Part shown: one piece after another, positions 48,242 through 59,578 of the stretch
Layout: the number at the start of each line of letters is the position of its first letter
How positions within the stretch are numbered: the stretch's first letter is position 1
Origin: Symsagittifera roscoffensis
Taxonomy: Eukaryota; Xenacoelomorpha; Acoela; Convolutidae
Assembly (NCBI RefSeq): GCF_963678635.1
Contig: NC_087071.1
Coordinates: 14,290,226-14,354,225, forward strand
Direction: 5' to 3'
DNA length: 64,000 nt
Program-made: the position numbers and the translations under genes
Notes under the pieces: generated by a model
Database searches by the model: none
Seen by the model: only the letters and a program-made list of their open reading frames with translations
What the model was told of the DNA's origin: nothing

Positions 48242-49180
48242 TTAAAATAAATTTTCAGTGTGGTTAAGTCCTACCCCCACTCCCCGGACAAAAATATCCA
48301 TCGACGTCCCCATCGATCGCATACCGGACATCAAGTCGAGGTTGGAGGCCGGAATGAGTAGTCGCCCCTTCTGGGCAGCCCAGGAAGGATCTTCTTGTTC
48401 GATTTTCCTGTATTTCATGCTTTCACCATCTACATCTTGAACCGTGACACTGGTCTCCTTTGGGTCCGACGTCATTTCGTTCAGCCATTCCAAGACACGC
48501 AGATTCGTCAAGTCTTGTTCATATGACTGCTGTTGCTCGTCGTCGAATTCTACCTCGGGTTTCGACCGGTCATCGACCCACTCATCGTCGTGATCATCGA
48601 CTATGTCAAGGTCCTGTGACACAGTTATTTCTTCTAGACCCACTACTTCTTCCCCTATCTTCTTTAGGTCTATGCTGTCCACTACAAAATCGTCATCGTA
48701 AGGGTTATATTTCTTCTTGGATCTTGTCCTGTCATTCTGTCGAGTCTGTATCGTGAACGGAAGATCCGGTTCCAAGTTCTTGGGAACCTCCCTTTGTTCA
48801 GGGTCTTGCCAGTCCTCTTCTGCGTAGGGTAAAGTTTCATCGTCTGCTTCAATCACCTCATTTGGATCCAGGTCCAGTGGTGTACTTGTTGCTTCCTCTA
48901 TGACTTCATTTCCATCGTTCTCTTCCCTGGTGCCCTTCTCGTTGACCTCACAAGCAGGGTCCATCATTAGATAATCCCCTTCTTCCGTGTCTGCAGGTAT
49001 ACACCAGTCTTCTGTCGATGGATTGTGTGGCTTAATGTTTTCGTAATGTTTTCGGCTCGGCCAGTACTCAGTCAATAGAAGCGTCCCTCCTGGTGCACCT
49101 CCGTAATCATGAAGGGTCCCCTTCACTTTTTTAGGAGCTTTTTCGTTCCTTTCGGTGGTATGACGTTCTGAAGTACCCAT
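48242..49180 (-). CDS. El-2 integrase C-terminal region with acidic extension
   Basis: 312 open codons. WCIPADTEEGDYLMMDPACE, DDETLPYAEEDWQDPEQ, KKKYNPYDDDFVVDSI and ELT-like DLTNLRVLEWLNEM follow El-1 14094-14936. The GPY/F start (KKLLKK) is at the end of the preceding frame, so the frame break falls inside that module near 49130. The last 30 residues read through the PPT-like motif. Confidence 0.7.
   Translation of the reverse strand: MGTSERHTTERNEKAPKKVKGTLHDYGGAPGGTLLLTEYWPSRKHYENIKPHNPSTEDWCIPADTEEGDYLMMDPACEVNEKGTREENDGNEVIEEATSTPLDLDPNEVIEADDETLPYAEEDWQDPEQREVPKNLEPDLPFTIQTRQNDRTRSKKKYNPYDDDFVVDSIDLKKIGEEVVGLEEITVSQDLDIVDDHDDEWVDDRSKPEVEFDDEQQQSYEQDLTNLRVLEWLNEMTSDPKETSVTVQDVDGESMKYRKIEQEDPSWAAQKGRLLIPASNLDLMSGMRSMGTSMDIFVRGVGVGLNHTENLF
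48279..48291 (-). promoter_or_regulatory. internal copy of the PPT motif between integrase and macro-like domain (El-2)
   Basis: Sense TTGTCCGGGGAGT followed by GGGGGTAGGACT, as in El-1 at 14057-14045. The surrounding ATCGACGTCCCC stretch is also shared. The strongest nucleotide conservation between the two elements outside RT. Confidence 0.6.
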
Positions 49181-50030
49181 ACGTAGTCCCCTACCGAATA
49201 AGCTTTTGCACCAGCTGCTTTCTTGTCAAATCTTTTCCTCTGCATTGCCTGTGCCTGCTGAGTATTTTGTCTACATAAGTCGTTTAACTCCTGCTGACGT
49301 CTTATTACATCCCTTACATAGACCTTCATGTGACCTGGGTAGAAGAAAGTCAAGGGCAAAGACTTTTCGGGCCCGGTCAGCATCATATGTGAACTAACTC
49401 CGGTGGTGGAATGTTGCGTGCTATTGTAAGATCCCATCAGCTGTGGAAGATATCTGTCCCACTCGGTCATGTACCTGGAACAATATACCCTCAGCATCGA
49501 CACTAACATTCGATTCTGCCTTTCTACTAAGCCATTTGTCTGGGGATGGTATGTCGTGGAGTGAGCTTGAGCAACCTGTGAGCGTCTCATTAGCTCTTTC
49601 GTGAGTTCTCCTACGAAAGCTGTTCCGTTATCCGTTTGAAACGTCATCGGACAACCATGTCTCGCTATCCACGTATTGATCAGGTGGTCGCACGTCTCTT
49701 CCGCTGAGACAGTTATGCAGGGCACTGCCTCTGCATACTTCGTGAAGTGATCTATCATGACCAAGAATTGATTATAACCACTGTCTGTCATGCATATCTT
49801 TTGGATATGCATGACTCCTCTGGATCCTTTGGTGATCTATCTGCACCACCTCGTCGAATTCAGACGACTCGATCGATTGTAAAGGAAATCGCAATTTCCT
49901 TGGATCCTTGACCTGTTGGCATGACAGACATGCTGTTACTCACTTATCGCATGCCTTTTTCAAATCAGGCCATTCAAAGTGCTTCAAGATCCTCTGATAT
50001 ACTTTGTCAATACCCTGATGGCCCATCTGA
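49123..50030 (-). pseudogene. El-2 integrase: zinc finger and catalytic core
   Basis: 49812-49123 has KICMTDSGYNQFLVMIDHFT, FQTDNGTAFVGEL (second catalytic Asp), TNGLVERQNRML (Glu) and YNSTQHSTTGVSSHMML. Upstream, out of frame, VVQIDHQ with the first Asp sits near 49830, separated by an extra piece of about 23 bases containing ATGCATATCC. The zinc-finger Cys pair is read near 49920, and the finger is broken by stops. A pseudogene of a DDE integrase. Confidence 0.8.
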
Positions 50031-51422
50031 TCATTTCGGATAGAGTTGCGGCAACAGTATCGCGTTGTACTTGTATAGGACTTTGTCTTCATCTCTTCTT
50101 TTGCAAGCCACAATCCCGTCCTTGTTCAAGTGTAACCTTCCCTCTTTCTGCATAAAATACTGTGGCAGAATGCGGTAACTGTCTTCCTCGAGGTCTCCTT
50201 TGTCCGGAGAACCAATTCCGATGTTGCTTGTCATGCTCTTAGTAGATCCGACAGTCTGTATCTCGCCTTCAAGTACGTCTTCATGACCCTCATCTGACTA
50301 TTCAGCTCATTGGGCTGATGCGTATCTTCAGGTTGCTTGTCATGCGGTCATTTCTCTGCGCTCTTAGTAGATCCGACAAACTGTATCTCGCCTTCAAGTA
50401 CGTCTTCATGACCCTCATCTGACTATTCAGCTCATTGGGCTGATGCGTATCTTCTTCCATCTTAACGCACCAAATCTTTGCCAATGGCTGTGTTTGCTGT
50501 TCGAATGGCTGAATATCAGTCCTGACTACCTCTTTTTGTGGCAGCAGACTCATCGAACGTTTCGATACCGCTATTGTTTCCAGATCATCCGCTGCGTTAT
50601 CAAAGACTCCTTCACTTGGTATGAGGTAGCGATCACTGTCAGGGTCCTGGTATACCTCTCTATCCAGATCCCTTGCTCGAGTTTCCACTAGTAGTGTGTG
50701 GATCGCTAGTTCTGACAGTTCCAATCCCAAGCTTGAGTTCCTGTCTGAGAGGGTGTCAATTCCTGAGTTTCGAGAATTGTCATCTGTTGAAGAGTCTGTG
50801 ACGGAGTCTGCACCATCTCCTGGGTCAGTTCTGTGCTTTCTTCGCATCCATCTGAACTCCCCGGACAAAACTTTGTTCTCCAGATCCTGTTTCTCATCAG
50901 GAACTTTTCATCTACATCAGACTCCCCGGACAAACTTCCTTGTCCCGGGTGTTGATCTTGAAATCGCCGGCTCTTCTCGCCGTTCGTCTCCCCGGACAAA
51001 CAATCTTGCACCAGGTTTCGTTCAAACTTTTCACCTTCTTTATCCTGGTCCACAAAAGTAACGGTTTTCTTCTTTTGCGCATCGCTCCCCTGTTCTTTCC
51101 GTCCGTAAGAAGTACTGGTTAAAACCTGGTAGGTTATTGAGGATACTAGTTGCTGAATTATTGTCCTACAATCCCTCTCGTGCTCTTTGTGTTGTCGTCT
51201 GAACGGCGTGATCGTCATTTTCTCACTGACTGTCAGTGATGTCACTGCTGCTGCCCACTCGGGGTCATCACTGAGCACTTCTCTCTCTAACAATCCACCC
51301 AGCATCCACATCACTTGCGGTGTGACCTTCACCGTTTTATCCAATAATGAGAGGCTGTTAATGTTCATGCGAGAGGGTTCCTGCTGGACCAGGTTCGAGC
51401 GCAGCAACAGATTCAAGGGCAC
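50031..51422 (-). pseudogene. El-2 RNase H-integrase connector with PPT-like repeats
   Basis: 51422-50706 starts with the connector PLNLLLRSNLVQQEPSRMNI, as in El-1. It then enters a linker with LSGETNGEKSRRF, SLSGESDVDE and a frame-shifted third copy (FCPGSSDG). The DNA string TTGTCCGGGGAG lies at 50988-50999, 50921-50933 and 50856-50868. 50868-50302 and 50234-50031 match El-1 15851-16393 (KIWCVKM, YSLSDLLRAQRNDRM, LHLNKDGIVACKR). A tandem duplication breaks the end. Confidence 0.65.
50235..50459. repeat. 125-bp tandem duplication in El-2 connector
   Basis: GCTCTTAGTAGATCCGACA starts at 50235 and again at 50360. Both copies continue through TTCAAGTACGTCTTCATGAC to GGGCTGATGCGTATCTTC, about 100 bases of near identity. 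The offset of 125 is not a multiple of three and shifts the frame. Confidence 0.85.
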
Positions 51423-52132
51423 CGGGTCCTTCTATGATAGGATCTTTATCTCGGCTGCTTTTTCTACAGGTAATTCAGGAGGTCCTGGAATTGGATGTCC
51501 AGACTTGTCCAACCGTCTCGTTAAGGGAAGCGCTTCATAAATTTCTTTGTCCAGAAACGTGAATCCTACCTTTATTTCGCCTGATTGGCTTGTTTCTGTT
51601 CCAATCTTTCAAAGAACTCGGTTTTCTTGCTGAGGCTGTCAGCATTATGGTGTTTGTCACGCATCCTGTGCTCGATTATCATGCGGTAGCCATCTAATCC
51701 CACTATCCACCTTCCTATATAACTCTGATCCATCGAGTATGTCTTCAACCAGGATAGCGCCCTGTTGTCCTCGCGTTACTTAAAGGGAGCGCTCCCCAAA
51801 TATTTGCGGTACTTTTCCACAAATGTGACCACTGCAAACATTTCTGCTTTTATTGCACCATATTTCATCTCAGTGTCACTTAACACGTTACTGCTATATG
51901 CAATGGGACGGAGAACGGTTCTCCTATTCCATTCCTGCTCCTGATGCAGTATTCCCGAAATGGCCACTAATAATGCGTCTGTGTCAAGAACATACATGCC
52001 CTTTTCAGTAGGCATGCCTAGCACTGGCGGCTCGCACAGTTCCCGCTTTATGTTCCCAAAAGCCGTTTGAGCTTCATCGCTCCATTCGAACTTCTTCCCT
52101 TTGTTGCGCATCAGCTTCTGCATCGGATACAC
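51423..52132 (-). pseudogene. El-2 RNase H
   Basis: 52132-51776 reads MQKLMRNKGKKFEWSDEAQ, YVLDTDALLVAISGILHQ and EMFAVVTFVEKYRKYLG. Past a stop, the region to about 51590 reads SYIGRWIVGLDGYRMII and HNADSLSKKTEFF in the same order as El-1. Same RNase H type, with the catalytic Asp and Glu visible. The C-terminal part is broken between 51423 and 51600. Confidence 0.8.
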
Positions 52133-52165
52133 CTTGTCTGCATATCCTTTTATGAACTCACGGTA

Positions 52166-53641
52166 TTAGTTGGCAAACCCTAGGAAGCTCATGAGGTACT
52201 TTTCAGGGACTATTTTCAGGTACTTGATTGAATCCCTAACGATTTCACATTTCGATGGTTTGCACTTCAAGCCTGCTTTTTTCATGCATCCAAAGACCTC
52301 ATCGAGCCAATCAATGTGGTCTTCCAGGGTCGGTGTTGCTATGACTACGTCATTTACGTAACACATCACAAGATTCCCGTACTTCTTTGTCACTCTGGTC
52401 AAAGCCTGAGCCATCAATCTTTGAAAAGTGGCCGTTGCATTGCACAAGCCGAAGGGCATCCTCTTCCACTGGTACAACCCCAATTCACACGCGAATCCGG
52501 TCTTTTCTCTATCCTTCTTCCGCAGAGGGACCTGCCAGAAGGCAGAACCCAAGTCCAATGTGGTGAAGAACTTGGCATCACCAAGTTTAGAGAGGCTCTC
52601 GTCTATTCGCGGTATCGGGTACGCATCTTTTAATGTTACCGCGTTCAAGTAGCAAAAATCGCAAAAAAAACGTAAGCTCCCTCCTTTCTTTTTCGCCATT
52701 ACTACCCCGCAAGCCCATGGCGATTTCGAGGGTTCTATCATGTCGTATTCGGGTAACATTTTTATTTCCTCTCGGCACGCTTCCGATTTATGTGGCGTCA
52801 TTCGTCTAGCGCCTTCTTTATGGGGAACGGCGCCTTCCTCAAGTTCGATTTCGTGTTCGACGAAATTACAGCAACCGATATCCGCCTTATGTTTTGAAAA
52901 TACATCCGCGTTCCGATTTAAAACCTCCCGAAGCAATTCAAAATCTCCCTCGCCTATTTTCCCTTTTAAGTGTTCTATCTCTGGCAAAATTGGTTTGCCA
53001 GACTCTAGTTCATATGACGAGGGGCGTTCCGGAAAATTCGAGTAGCTTGATAAGCTGTCGTCCGTGTCGGACTTCATTGAAAACAATTTATGAATTGATT
53101 TTAATTCATTAATCCTTTTTAAAATTTTATCTTTATTGGCATGATAAGGACAGTCTTTCACACTATGTTTCTTCAATTTTTGTGTCTCCTCATAGTCGGT
53201 CCTCGTCGGCAAAGCGTAACCAAGTTTTTTTCCACGCTGGATTGAAATTGTGGTGTCCAGTGTGTTCAATAATACACTGACACACAGTCCGTTTCGAATT
53301 ACCGAGAAGCTCCGGCCTATAATCACTGAACTTTGACTATTTGGATTCGGTGACAAACAAACCTGTTTACTATCACTTAACGGATTTAAATTTCTCATTC
53401 TAAAAAATGCTACTACTGCTTGTCCCGGCTGTAGTTTTACTTTTATGTCTAAAAAAATGGGTACCTTGTTTTCGTCTGTTATTATTCTATTAATTGGTTT
53501 CTTAACATACTTCCAATCCGGTTTTCTAATTCTTATCAGACCTTTGTTCAAGTCGATCATCACGTCAAAATTGCTGACAAAATCTCTGCCCGAGATGATT
53601 TGGTCGGCGTCGTCAAAATTCTCTACCACCAGGAAGCTCAT
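52166..53641 (-). CDS. El-2 protease end and reverse transcriptase
   Basis: 491 open codons joining the retropepsin C-terminus (SFLVVENFDDADQIISGRDF, FDVMIDLNKGLIRI) to RT (MTPHKSEACREEIKML, ACGVVMAKKKGGSLRFFCDF, TTLDLGSAFWQVPLRKKDR, FGLCNATATFQRLM). The active-site box reads YVND (52349-52360) instead of YVDD, removing a catalytic Asp. After DSIKYL about 30 residues of the palm-thumb region are deleted before LMSFLGFAN. So the RT is dead twice over, although the frame is open. Confidence 0.88.
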   Translation of the reverse strand: MSFLVVENFDDADQIISGRDFVSNFDVMIDLNKGLIRIRKPDWKYVKKPINRIITDENKVPIFLDIKVKLQPGQAVVAFFRMRNLNPLSDSKQVCLSPNPNSQSSVIIGRSFSVIRNGLCVSVLLNTLDTTISIQRGKKLGYALPTRTDYEETQKLKKHSVKDCPYHANKDKILKRINELKSIHKLFSMKSDTDDSLSSYSNFPERPSSYELESGKPILPEIEHLKGKIGEGDFELLREVLNRNADVFSKHKADIGCCNFVEHEIELEEGAVPHKEGARRMTPHKSEACREEIKMLPEYDMIEPSKSPWACGVVMAKKKGGSLRFFCDFCYLNAVTLKDAYPIPRIDESLSKLGDAKFFTTLDLGSAFWQVPLRKKDREKTGFACELGLYQWKRMPFGLCNATATFQRLMAQALTRVTKKYGNLVMCYVNDVVIATPTLEDHIDWLDEVFGCMKKAGLKCKPSKCEIVRDSIKYLKIVPEKYLMSFLGFAN

Positions 53642-54473
53642 CCAAAGATCCCATGGGGAGGACCGTTAATGGTGTTCTTCCGGCTACGTAAATCGCTCCT
53701 CGATTGGCTGCAGCCAGTCGGAGATTCGTCGGAATTAGATCTTCCCTCGTGAAGCCCATTCTTTCCCAAGTCTTTATCGGCATCACACTGACTACCGCTC
53801 CTGTGTCCAGAAGCCCTGTGACTCCGTTTTTCTTTCCGTTGGTGTCGAGCAGATGTGCAGTCCTATCTGCTTCGTATCCAATGTGTACTACGTCTTGCTC
53901 CATCATGGCGTCATGGCCTATCCTGCGGACTTTGAGTTCTTCTTCACCTAGATAGATCTGCCCTATCTGGTCACTGTCTGTTGTCACATATGTCCTGGTG
54001 TAGATATTGATTCCACCTACGTTCAGCATCACTTGATACGGTTCATAGACTTCCACGTGGCGCCCATGAAGCTTCTTTATGCGAGGGCCACCTGTTGTTA
54101 GTAGTGCCCGCACAGCTCTTGACTCAGTGCGTGGCTCCACTTGCCTCAGATAGTCTGTATATGTGTCCAAATGCATCAAGGTGAATTCTGATGGTTCACT
54201 CAGGTTTCTGATTACCTGGTGACCCGCTACCGAGATTATTGCCTGTATTTTGCTTCCTTCTGGCACCATACAGAACCCCTGCCCGGAGAGTACATTAAGT
54301 TTCATGCTCAAACTACTAAGTTGTTTTGTTTCTTCGACTTCTGTTGCCTCGAATGTATTCAGCTTCTCCTGTAGTTTCACATTTTCCAATTCGAGCTTCA
54401 CTTTTTGCTCAATCTCTTTCGTTACCAGCTCCTGCTGCACTCTATTTAGAGCAACCCTCGCGGCTATAATCAA
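53613..54473 (-). CDS. El-2 nucleocapsid-protease spacer and aspartic protease
   Basis: 286 open codons. A coiled-coil-like start (KEIEQKVKLELENVKLQEKL), the conserved IISVAGHQVIRNLSEPSEFT, then retropepsin GLLDTGAVVSVMPIKTW with an intact D-T-G, and LRLAAANRGAIYVAGRTPL as flap. It ends beyond the protease start in the wrong frame: a 2-base deletion relative to El-1 near 53645 separates it from the pol frame. Confidence 0.82.
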   Translation of the reverse strand: MIIAARVALNRVQQELVTKEIEQKVKLELENVKLQEKLNTFEATEVEETKQLSSLSMKLNVLSGQGFCMVPEGSKIQAIISVAGHQVIRNLSEPSEFTLMHLDTYTDYLRQVEPRTESRAVRALLTTGGPRIKKLHGRHVEVYEPYQVMLNVGGINIYTRTYVTTDSDQIGQIYLGEEELKVRRIGHDAMMEQDVVHIGYEADRTAHLLDTNGKKNGVTGLLDTGAVVSVMPIKTWERMGFTREDLIPTNLRLAAANRGAIYVAGRTPLTVLPMGSLDELPGGREF

Positions 54474-57125
54474 TCTTGAAGTCGTCCGCCGCAGTCACCG
54501 GTTCCGGTTCACATGTCTCCTCTGTTACCCATTGCATTTTCTTCGTTGCCAGCTCTTGCGGTGTTTCTTTTCTGCGCGCCTCCGCTTCACTCAATAGGCG
54601 AGCCTTGCTGGCTTTCACTCCCGATAAAGCTTCCTCGTGCCTCGGATGCTTGATATCTGCTACAGCATCCCAAAACTGCGAACAATCCGATTTAAAATGA
54701 CCTTCCAGATTGCAAAAGAAACACCTCGGGCCAAATTTTGCAATTACTCCTCTCATGAAATCTTCATGGTCGACTTTTGACGCATCTTCGTCCTCGAGGC
54801 TAAAGCATTTAGCTTTCATGCCCTGTTTGTAAGTTGGGCATGCTGACACATGATGGTCCCTCGAACTGCAATTTGCACAAGAGCGCCTCTTGTTGATCTC
54901 ATCCCTTGGTTTGTACCAGTTGTTCCCTTGGTTTGCTGGTCCCTTAGTAAAAATGCCGTAATTGTTCTTGTAATATCCAGATCTCGATGGAGGCTTCAAC
55001 AAAAGATATTCTGGTGTTGGCGCATTGGTTGATAGCGGTGTGTAATGTGTTACTAACATTGTTCGAAGTTTATCATTTTTCACACCATCGATGAATTTTG
55101 AGGCTATTGCCAGGTTCATCCTCCTGTTCGACTCGTCCGGTTGGCTACGCCTTCTAAGCTTCTCCAAATCGTCTAGAAATTTGTCTATTGTCTCATCTTC
55201 TCGTTGAGCGCAGCACCCCTGAGCCAAAACGATTTAACAAGATTTCAAAGATTTTCTCAGCAGTATCCCGCTGATATTGCTTTTTGGCCATCGCACAGTT
55301 TAGGGCTGTCCCTTCCAAGTTACTGGTGAGCGCACTGCACTCTTGCCTTTCTGACAGGTCTTCTTCCTCAAAATGCAGTTTCATCACCTCTATCCAGGTG
55401 TCAATGCAGCCATCAGATTTGTCCTTTTAGCATCTTGGTTTCTCAAAGACTCTTCTAGACTTTTCACTGCGTTCATTGGTTCTGGATAGCATCGCCAGGA
55501 ATGTCTCCAAATACTTGTTTAGGGGTTCAAAGGCTGTGGCCATTGCTCTGGCATCTCTTGAATGCCCCGCCTGAGTATCATTGCCCCCTGATAAGGGTTC
55601 TGTATTTGGTATATCCCTTCTATCCGAATCGCCGGGATTGTATCTTCCTTGGCTCGCATGACTCATCATTGGTCTTGCATGACTCCTGTTCCTGGAATCA
55701 CATCTCCCCGTCACATGTGTGCCTTGCGTCGGTCGTTCATTTGAAGTCTGTCTATTGTCAGTTGAACTTCCTCTGAAGCCTGGGCCCCATGTTCTATTAT
55801 CCCCTGTGGCATAGCCTGCTGAACTGCTCCTATCTCTAGTGGATCCGTATGTCCTTCTCCTATTTTGTTGGTCATTGAAGTTCACCCTCGGCTCCCTGCT
55901 GGGACCTCCCAAGTTCGGTTCCCCTTCTCTTGATCCACCTTTGCTGCCTAGTAGCCCGTCCAACCTATCCATGATAGCCTGAGTTCGCCTCTACATCATC
56001 GCATCTATCTTTGTGTCAAGAGTCCCAAGAGTCTGCTCTTGTTGAGTTCTTAACTTCTCCATGTCGTCTCTTAACCGTAACTCTCTCTGTTCCGCTTCTC
56101 TTGTCATTCGCAACAAGTTCTTCGCTATGTGATCACCCGTTATTTCCTTTAAGCGTTTTTCGCCTCTACCAACTTCTTGTCTATTGCGGTTTATTTCTTC
56201 CCGCAGACTTTCTCTTTCAACGTGGACTGCTCTCTCTAGTTCACTCATTCTAATGGACATATGTTCATTTTGCTCTCCTATACTGCCCACTATATTGTTG
56301 AAGGCTTCTTCAATTGATGCTCCGTTTTCTACTAGTGGCCTCACAAGTGTCGGTGTCACCCTGTCGATCCCAGGTAGCTTGGTACTGGTCGAGATTCGGG
56401 CTTTGATTCTCTGCCTCGACGTCTTTTCATGATCCACCTCTGGATCCGCCGATGCGTTGCTTAGCCCTATGTTTCTATTCCCCCAGTTCGCGTTTCCGAA
56501 CTTGTCACACTCACAAAGTCTCTTGACTGGCCTGATGTGTTTGTGTCTTTGCTTATCGTTCTCACCACACCAAATTTTACATGGTTCCAGTCTCTCTGTC
56601 GGTGTATGCCTCATTCTCCTGGGTCGAACTATTGAGGCTGACTCGAGATCCAAAGTCAACTTGCTCCTCATTGTCCTCTTCTTCCTCCTGGGATTCACCT
56701 TCATCTCCTGTACCCAGTCCCATGGTGAATGGAAAGATGTTTCCTAAAGTGTTCTTCACTCTTTCTGAAAACGATGAGGACCCGGTGGAAGTGGCAAAAT
56801 CTTGACCTTGTTCTACCGGAGTAGATTCTCTCGCCAGTCTTCTGTTTCCTCTCCCCTCCGGTCCATGTTTTTCCTGATTCTCAATCATGGCCTGGTCCGG
56901 ATGGACCTCCACTTCTAGCATAGCTATAGCTTTTCGCTCATCTGACGACTTTTGACTCCTGGTTTCAACCATTCTCTCTGAAACCGTCTCCCCTTTGTCG
57001 GTCCGGTTTCGTGTGATCCGTTCCACAAAAGGGTCGATCATTACTTTTCTTTGCTTTTCAGGTATGAACTTCCTGGAGCTATCACCTAGTTTAGGTATCT
57101 TTGACTCGTCTAGACTTATTTTCAT
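54442..57125 (-). pseudogene. El-2 Gag and nucleocapsid
   Basis: Starts MKISLDESKIPKL at 57125. Frames 57125-56577, 56704-55991 and 55972-55427 give the long charged N-terminal part, with a helical section (RMSELERAVHVERESLREE). 55387-55193 is capsid (MKLHFEEEDLSERQECSALT, ILLNRFGSG). 55227-54442 completes capsid (DKFLDDLEKLRRRSQPDE) and carries two CCHC knuckles, CANCSSRDHHVSAC and CFFCNLEGHFKSDC. Capsid and knuckles are in one frame here apart from an overlap, so Gag including nucleocapsid was probably one protein. Confidence 0.8.
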
Positions 57126-57879
57126 TTTATCACTTCTTACTGCCTATACACTCAATTCGATTGCTAGTGTCCTTCTAGTTTGACTATTGATAATAATAAC
57201 ACAACACAATAAATTTCAAACATTTCTAATAAAAAGTGACTACGAATCCTCGTGTGTTATTAGTGTACAGCGTCTATATCATTTATTCACAATAATCGAT
57301 TATTGGTCGTAAGTTTTGAGAACTAGCACAGTATGTTGATATCAGTCAATTTAAAAGATAGTGTATTCACTACCCAATCAAGCACAAATTGCTGATTTAA
57401 AACCAGAAATAACAAAAAAAAGAATAATTTTATGAAAAACGTATGTGTTTTGTACTTTTAGTCAGTCGCAGTATAATAGTCGAACTTGTATATAAAGGAA
57501 GAGCTTTCCATGCTTCGTGCTGCACCAAACAGACAAAACTTGAAGGCAGTAATTTTCTCAAGTGGGCGTCTATTGCAACCACCGATTCCTGTGTTACCTA
57601 TCTGCCTTCGGACTGCCCGAGCTAGACCTACTTAAATCCTCAGGCAAATCACTTTTCCGAAAAACGTTTTGAATTTCAATCCACACCAATAAGTTACATA
57701 CTCTTTTTTAATTTAGACTTAGTGTCGCGATGATCCGAGTTTGGAACTGTTTTGTTTTGGTCTGGTCTTTTTTGAAAGGCAAGTTACCAGTGCAGTCAAT
57801 GGCTCCTAGCCTGTCTCTTAATAACCTAACACCCCTCACTATTATCTTTTCTTCTGTTCACCTAAGTCCTTTAACAAAA

Positions 57880-58120
57880 ATAATACCCCTCCGGGCTTAC
57901 AAAAACAGTACCTCTCCGGATTGGCAAAAGTAGGACCCCTCCGGATTGGCTAAATTGAGACCCCTCCGGATTGAGACCCCTCTGGGTTAGCAAATGTAAG
58001 ATCCCTCCGGATTGGGAACCCTCTGGTTTTGTGAAAACAAGACCCCTCCGGATTGGTACCCCTCCGAATTAGGAAAAATTTGGACCCCTCCGGATTGGGA
58101 CCCCTCCGGTTTTGTAAAAA
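57880..58120. repeat. El-2 leader repeat cluster, core GACCCCTCCGGATTGG
   Basis: About a dozen copies of CCCCTCCGG(A/G), most as ACCCCTCCGGATTGG, spaced 12-28 bases. Scattered copies follow at 58795, 59270, 59500 and 59530. The CCGGAGGG core equals that of El-1, but on the other strand relative to the element. Confidence 0.8.
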
Positions 58121-59552
58121 TAGCTTTTCGGCGACTTCCTTGATTTTCAACCTATACCCCTCCGGTAACGTTCTCCGATGCTTTTATGCTGTTTTTTTTT
58201 ATTTCAACTAGAAAGGGTATGTGGCCCTTCCCTAGACCCTTCCAGATTGAAGCTAAGCCTCTTATTTGACAATTCACACTAACGGTGAAGGGTCTTATCG
58301 CTAGCCTAATTTCGGCTCGATCAAGGTTTTCTGGTGCCCTTAGCCTTCCCTTTTTGCCTAGAACAGCGTAAAATTGCCTTATTCTACCGTTTCTACTCTT
58401 TGGTAGGGTTGTAAGGGCTTTCCAATTTTTTTTAAAAAAAAACATGAAGGGTCCATCTTCCCGAATTGGTGAATTTGCTAAAAACAATCCTGAAAAATCG
58501 CTACCTTTTTGAATAATTGTTGTTTTTATAAGTAAACGCAGCTAATTTTTGATCTAATGGTACCAAGATCAACTGGATCTGTCGTTCCAAAGTTATTATC
58601 CAAAACGTCTTTTTTCCAAAGTCACAAAAATTTTCTCTCTTATAGGTTCCGCTTAACTTTTTATGCAATTCTGTTCTTTTCGACCTAAAAATTTTTGATC
58701 CGAGCTCAGAAGGCCTATACTCTTCTATTTCAATGCAAAAAACCCGATCTGAGACGCTTTAGATGAAAAAATTTGCGAAAAGCTATGCTATTTGGACCCA
58801 TCCGGATTGATTAATCCACTGACTCAAACACGTTAAGTTCGATTTCTCTGTGATCCGGAAGGTTTTCGGGAAACGGGTCTTAAAACCTGTAGGTTCACTA
58901 GTGGACGTTGTCCGAACAACTATTTTTATTAGCCTAACTCAAAAATTTCAAAAATTTTCTGATTTTATTGTGTTCTGTTTTCTCAAAAATCGCGAAAAGT
59001 CGGTTTTTGGTACCAAAATAGTTCCAACCACTTCTGAATTATACTCAACCGGTTCTATCTATTATACTATTGCAATTACGATATAACACACTAATTTGGC
59101 GCTTTTTCGGTTTCAGAAAACATCGATTTCTCAAAAATTGCGATATGTGGGGGGATCAAAATATTGCTATTTTGATCCTAAAAACCGGTCTGCTTTCTGT
59201 GTTTTCCACTGAAAAACGATATAGGAGTAATAATATAGGCTATATAAGTAATGATATTAGTGTACTTTACCCCTCCGGGTTTGTTCAATATCCGAATTAA
59301 AGTGCTTAACTCGGATATTCGCAGTTCGGTGAAGGGTCACTACAGTGCAGCACTGTCGAGCCCCTCACAGATTACTATCTTACTTTTTGTACCAAAATGG
59401 ATACAAAACTTGTTAACGATACCCAACAGTCGATTGTTGTTGTCGTTGAGCCCCTTCTTGTTGCTCCTTGTACTGCTCGCCGGATCAGTCTTCTTCCAAG
59501 ACTCTTCCGGATTGAGCGCAAATCAGAAGACCCTTCCGGATTGAGCGCAAAT

Positions 59553-59578
59553 AAGCATTAACGTGCTTAAATACTCAA
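59553..59578 (-). promoter_or_regulatory. conserved leader box (El-2 copy)
   Basis: CATTAACGTGCTTAAATACT followed by CAAAT, identical over at least 23 bases to El-1 25176-25199 and to El-3 in reverse. Its distance to the PBS is about 520 bases, similar to El-1. Confidence 0.5.
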
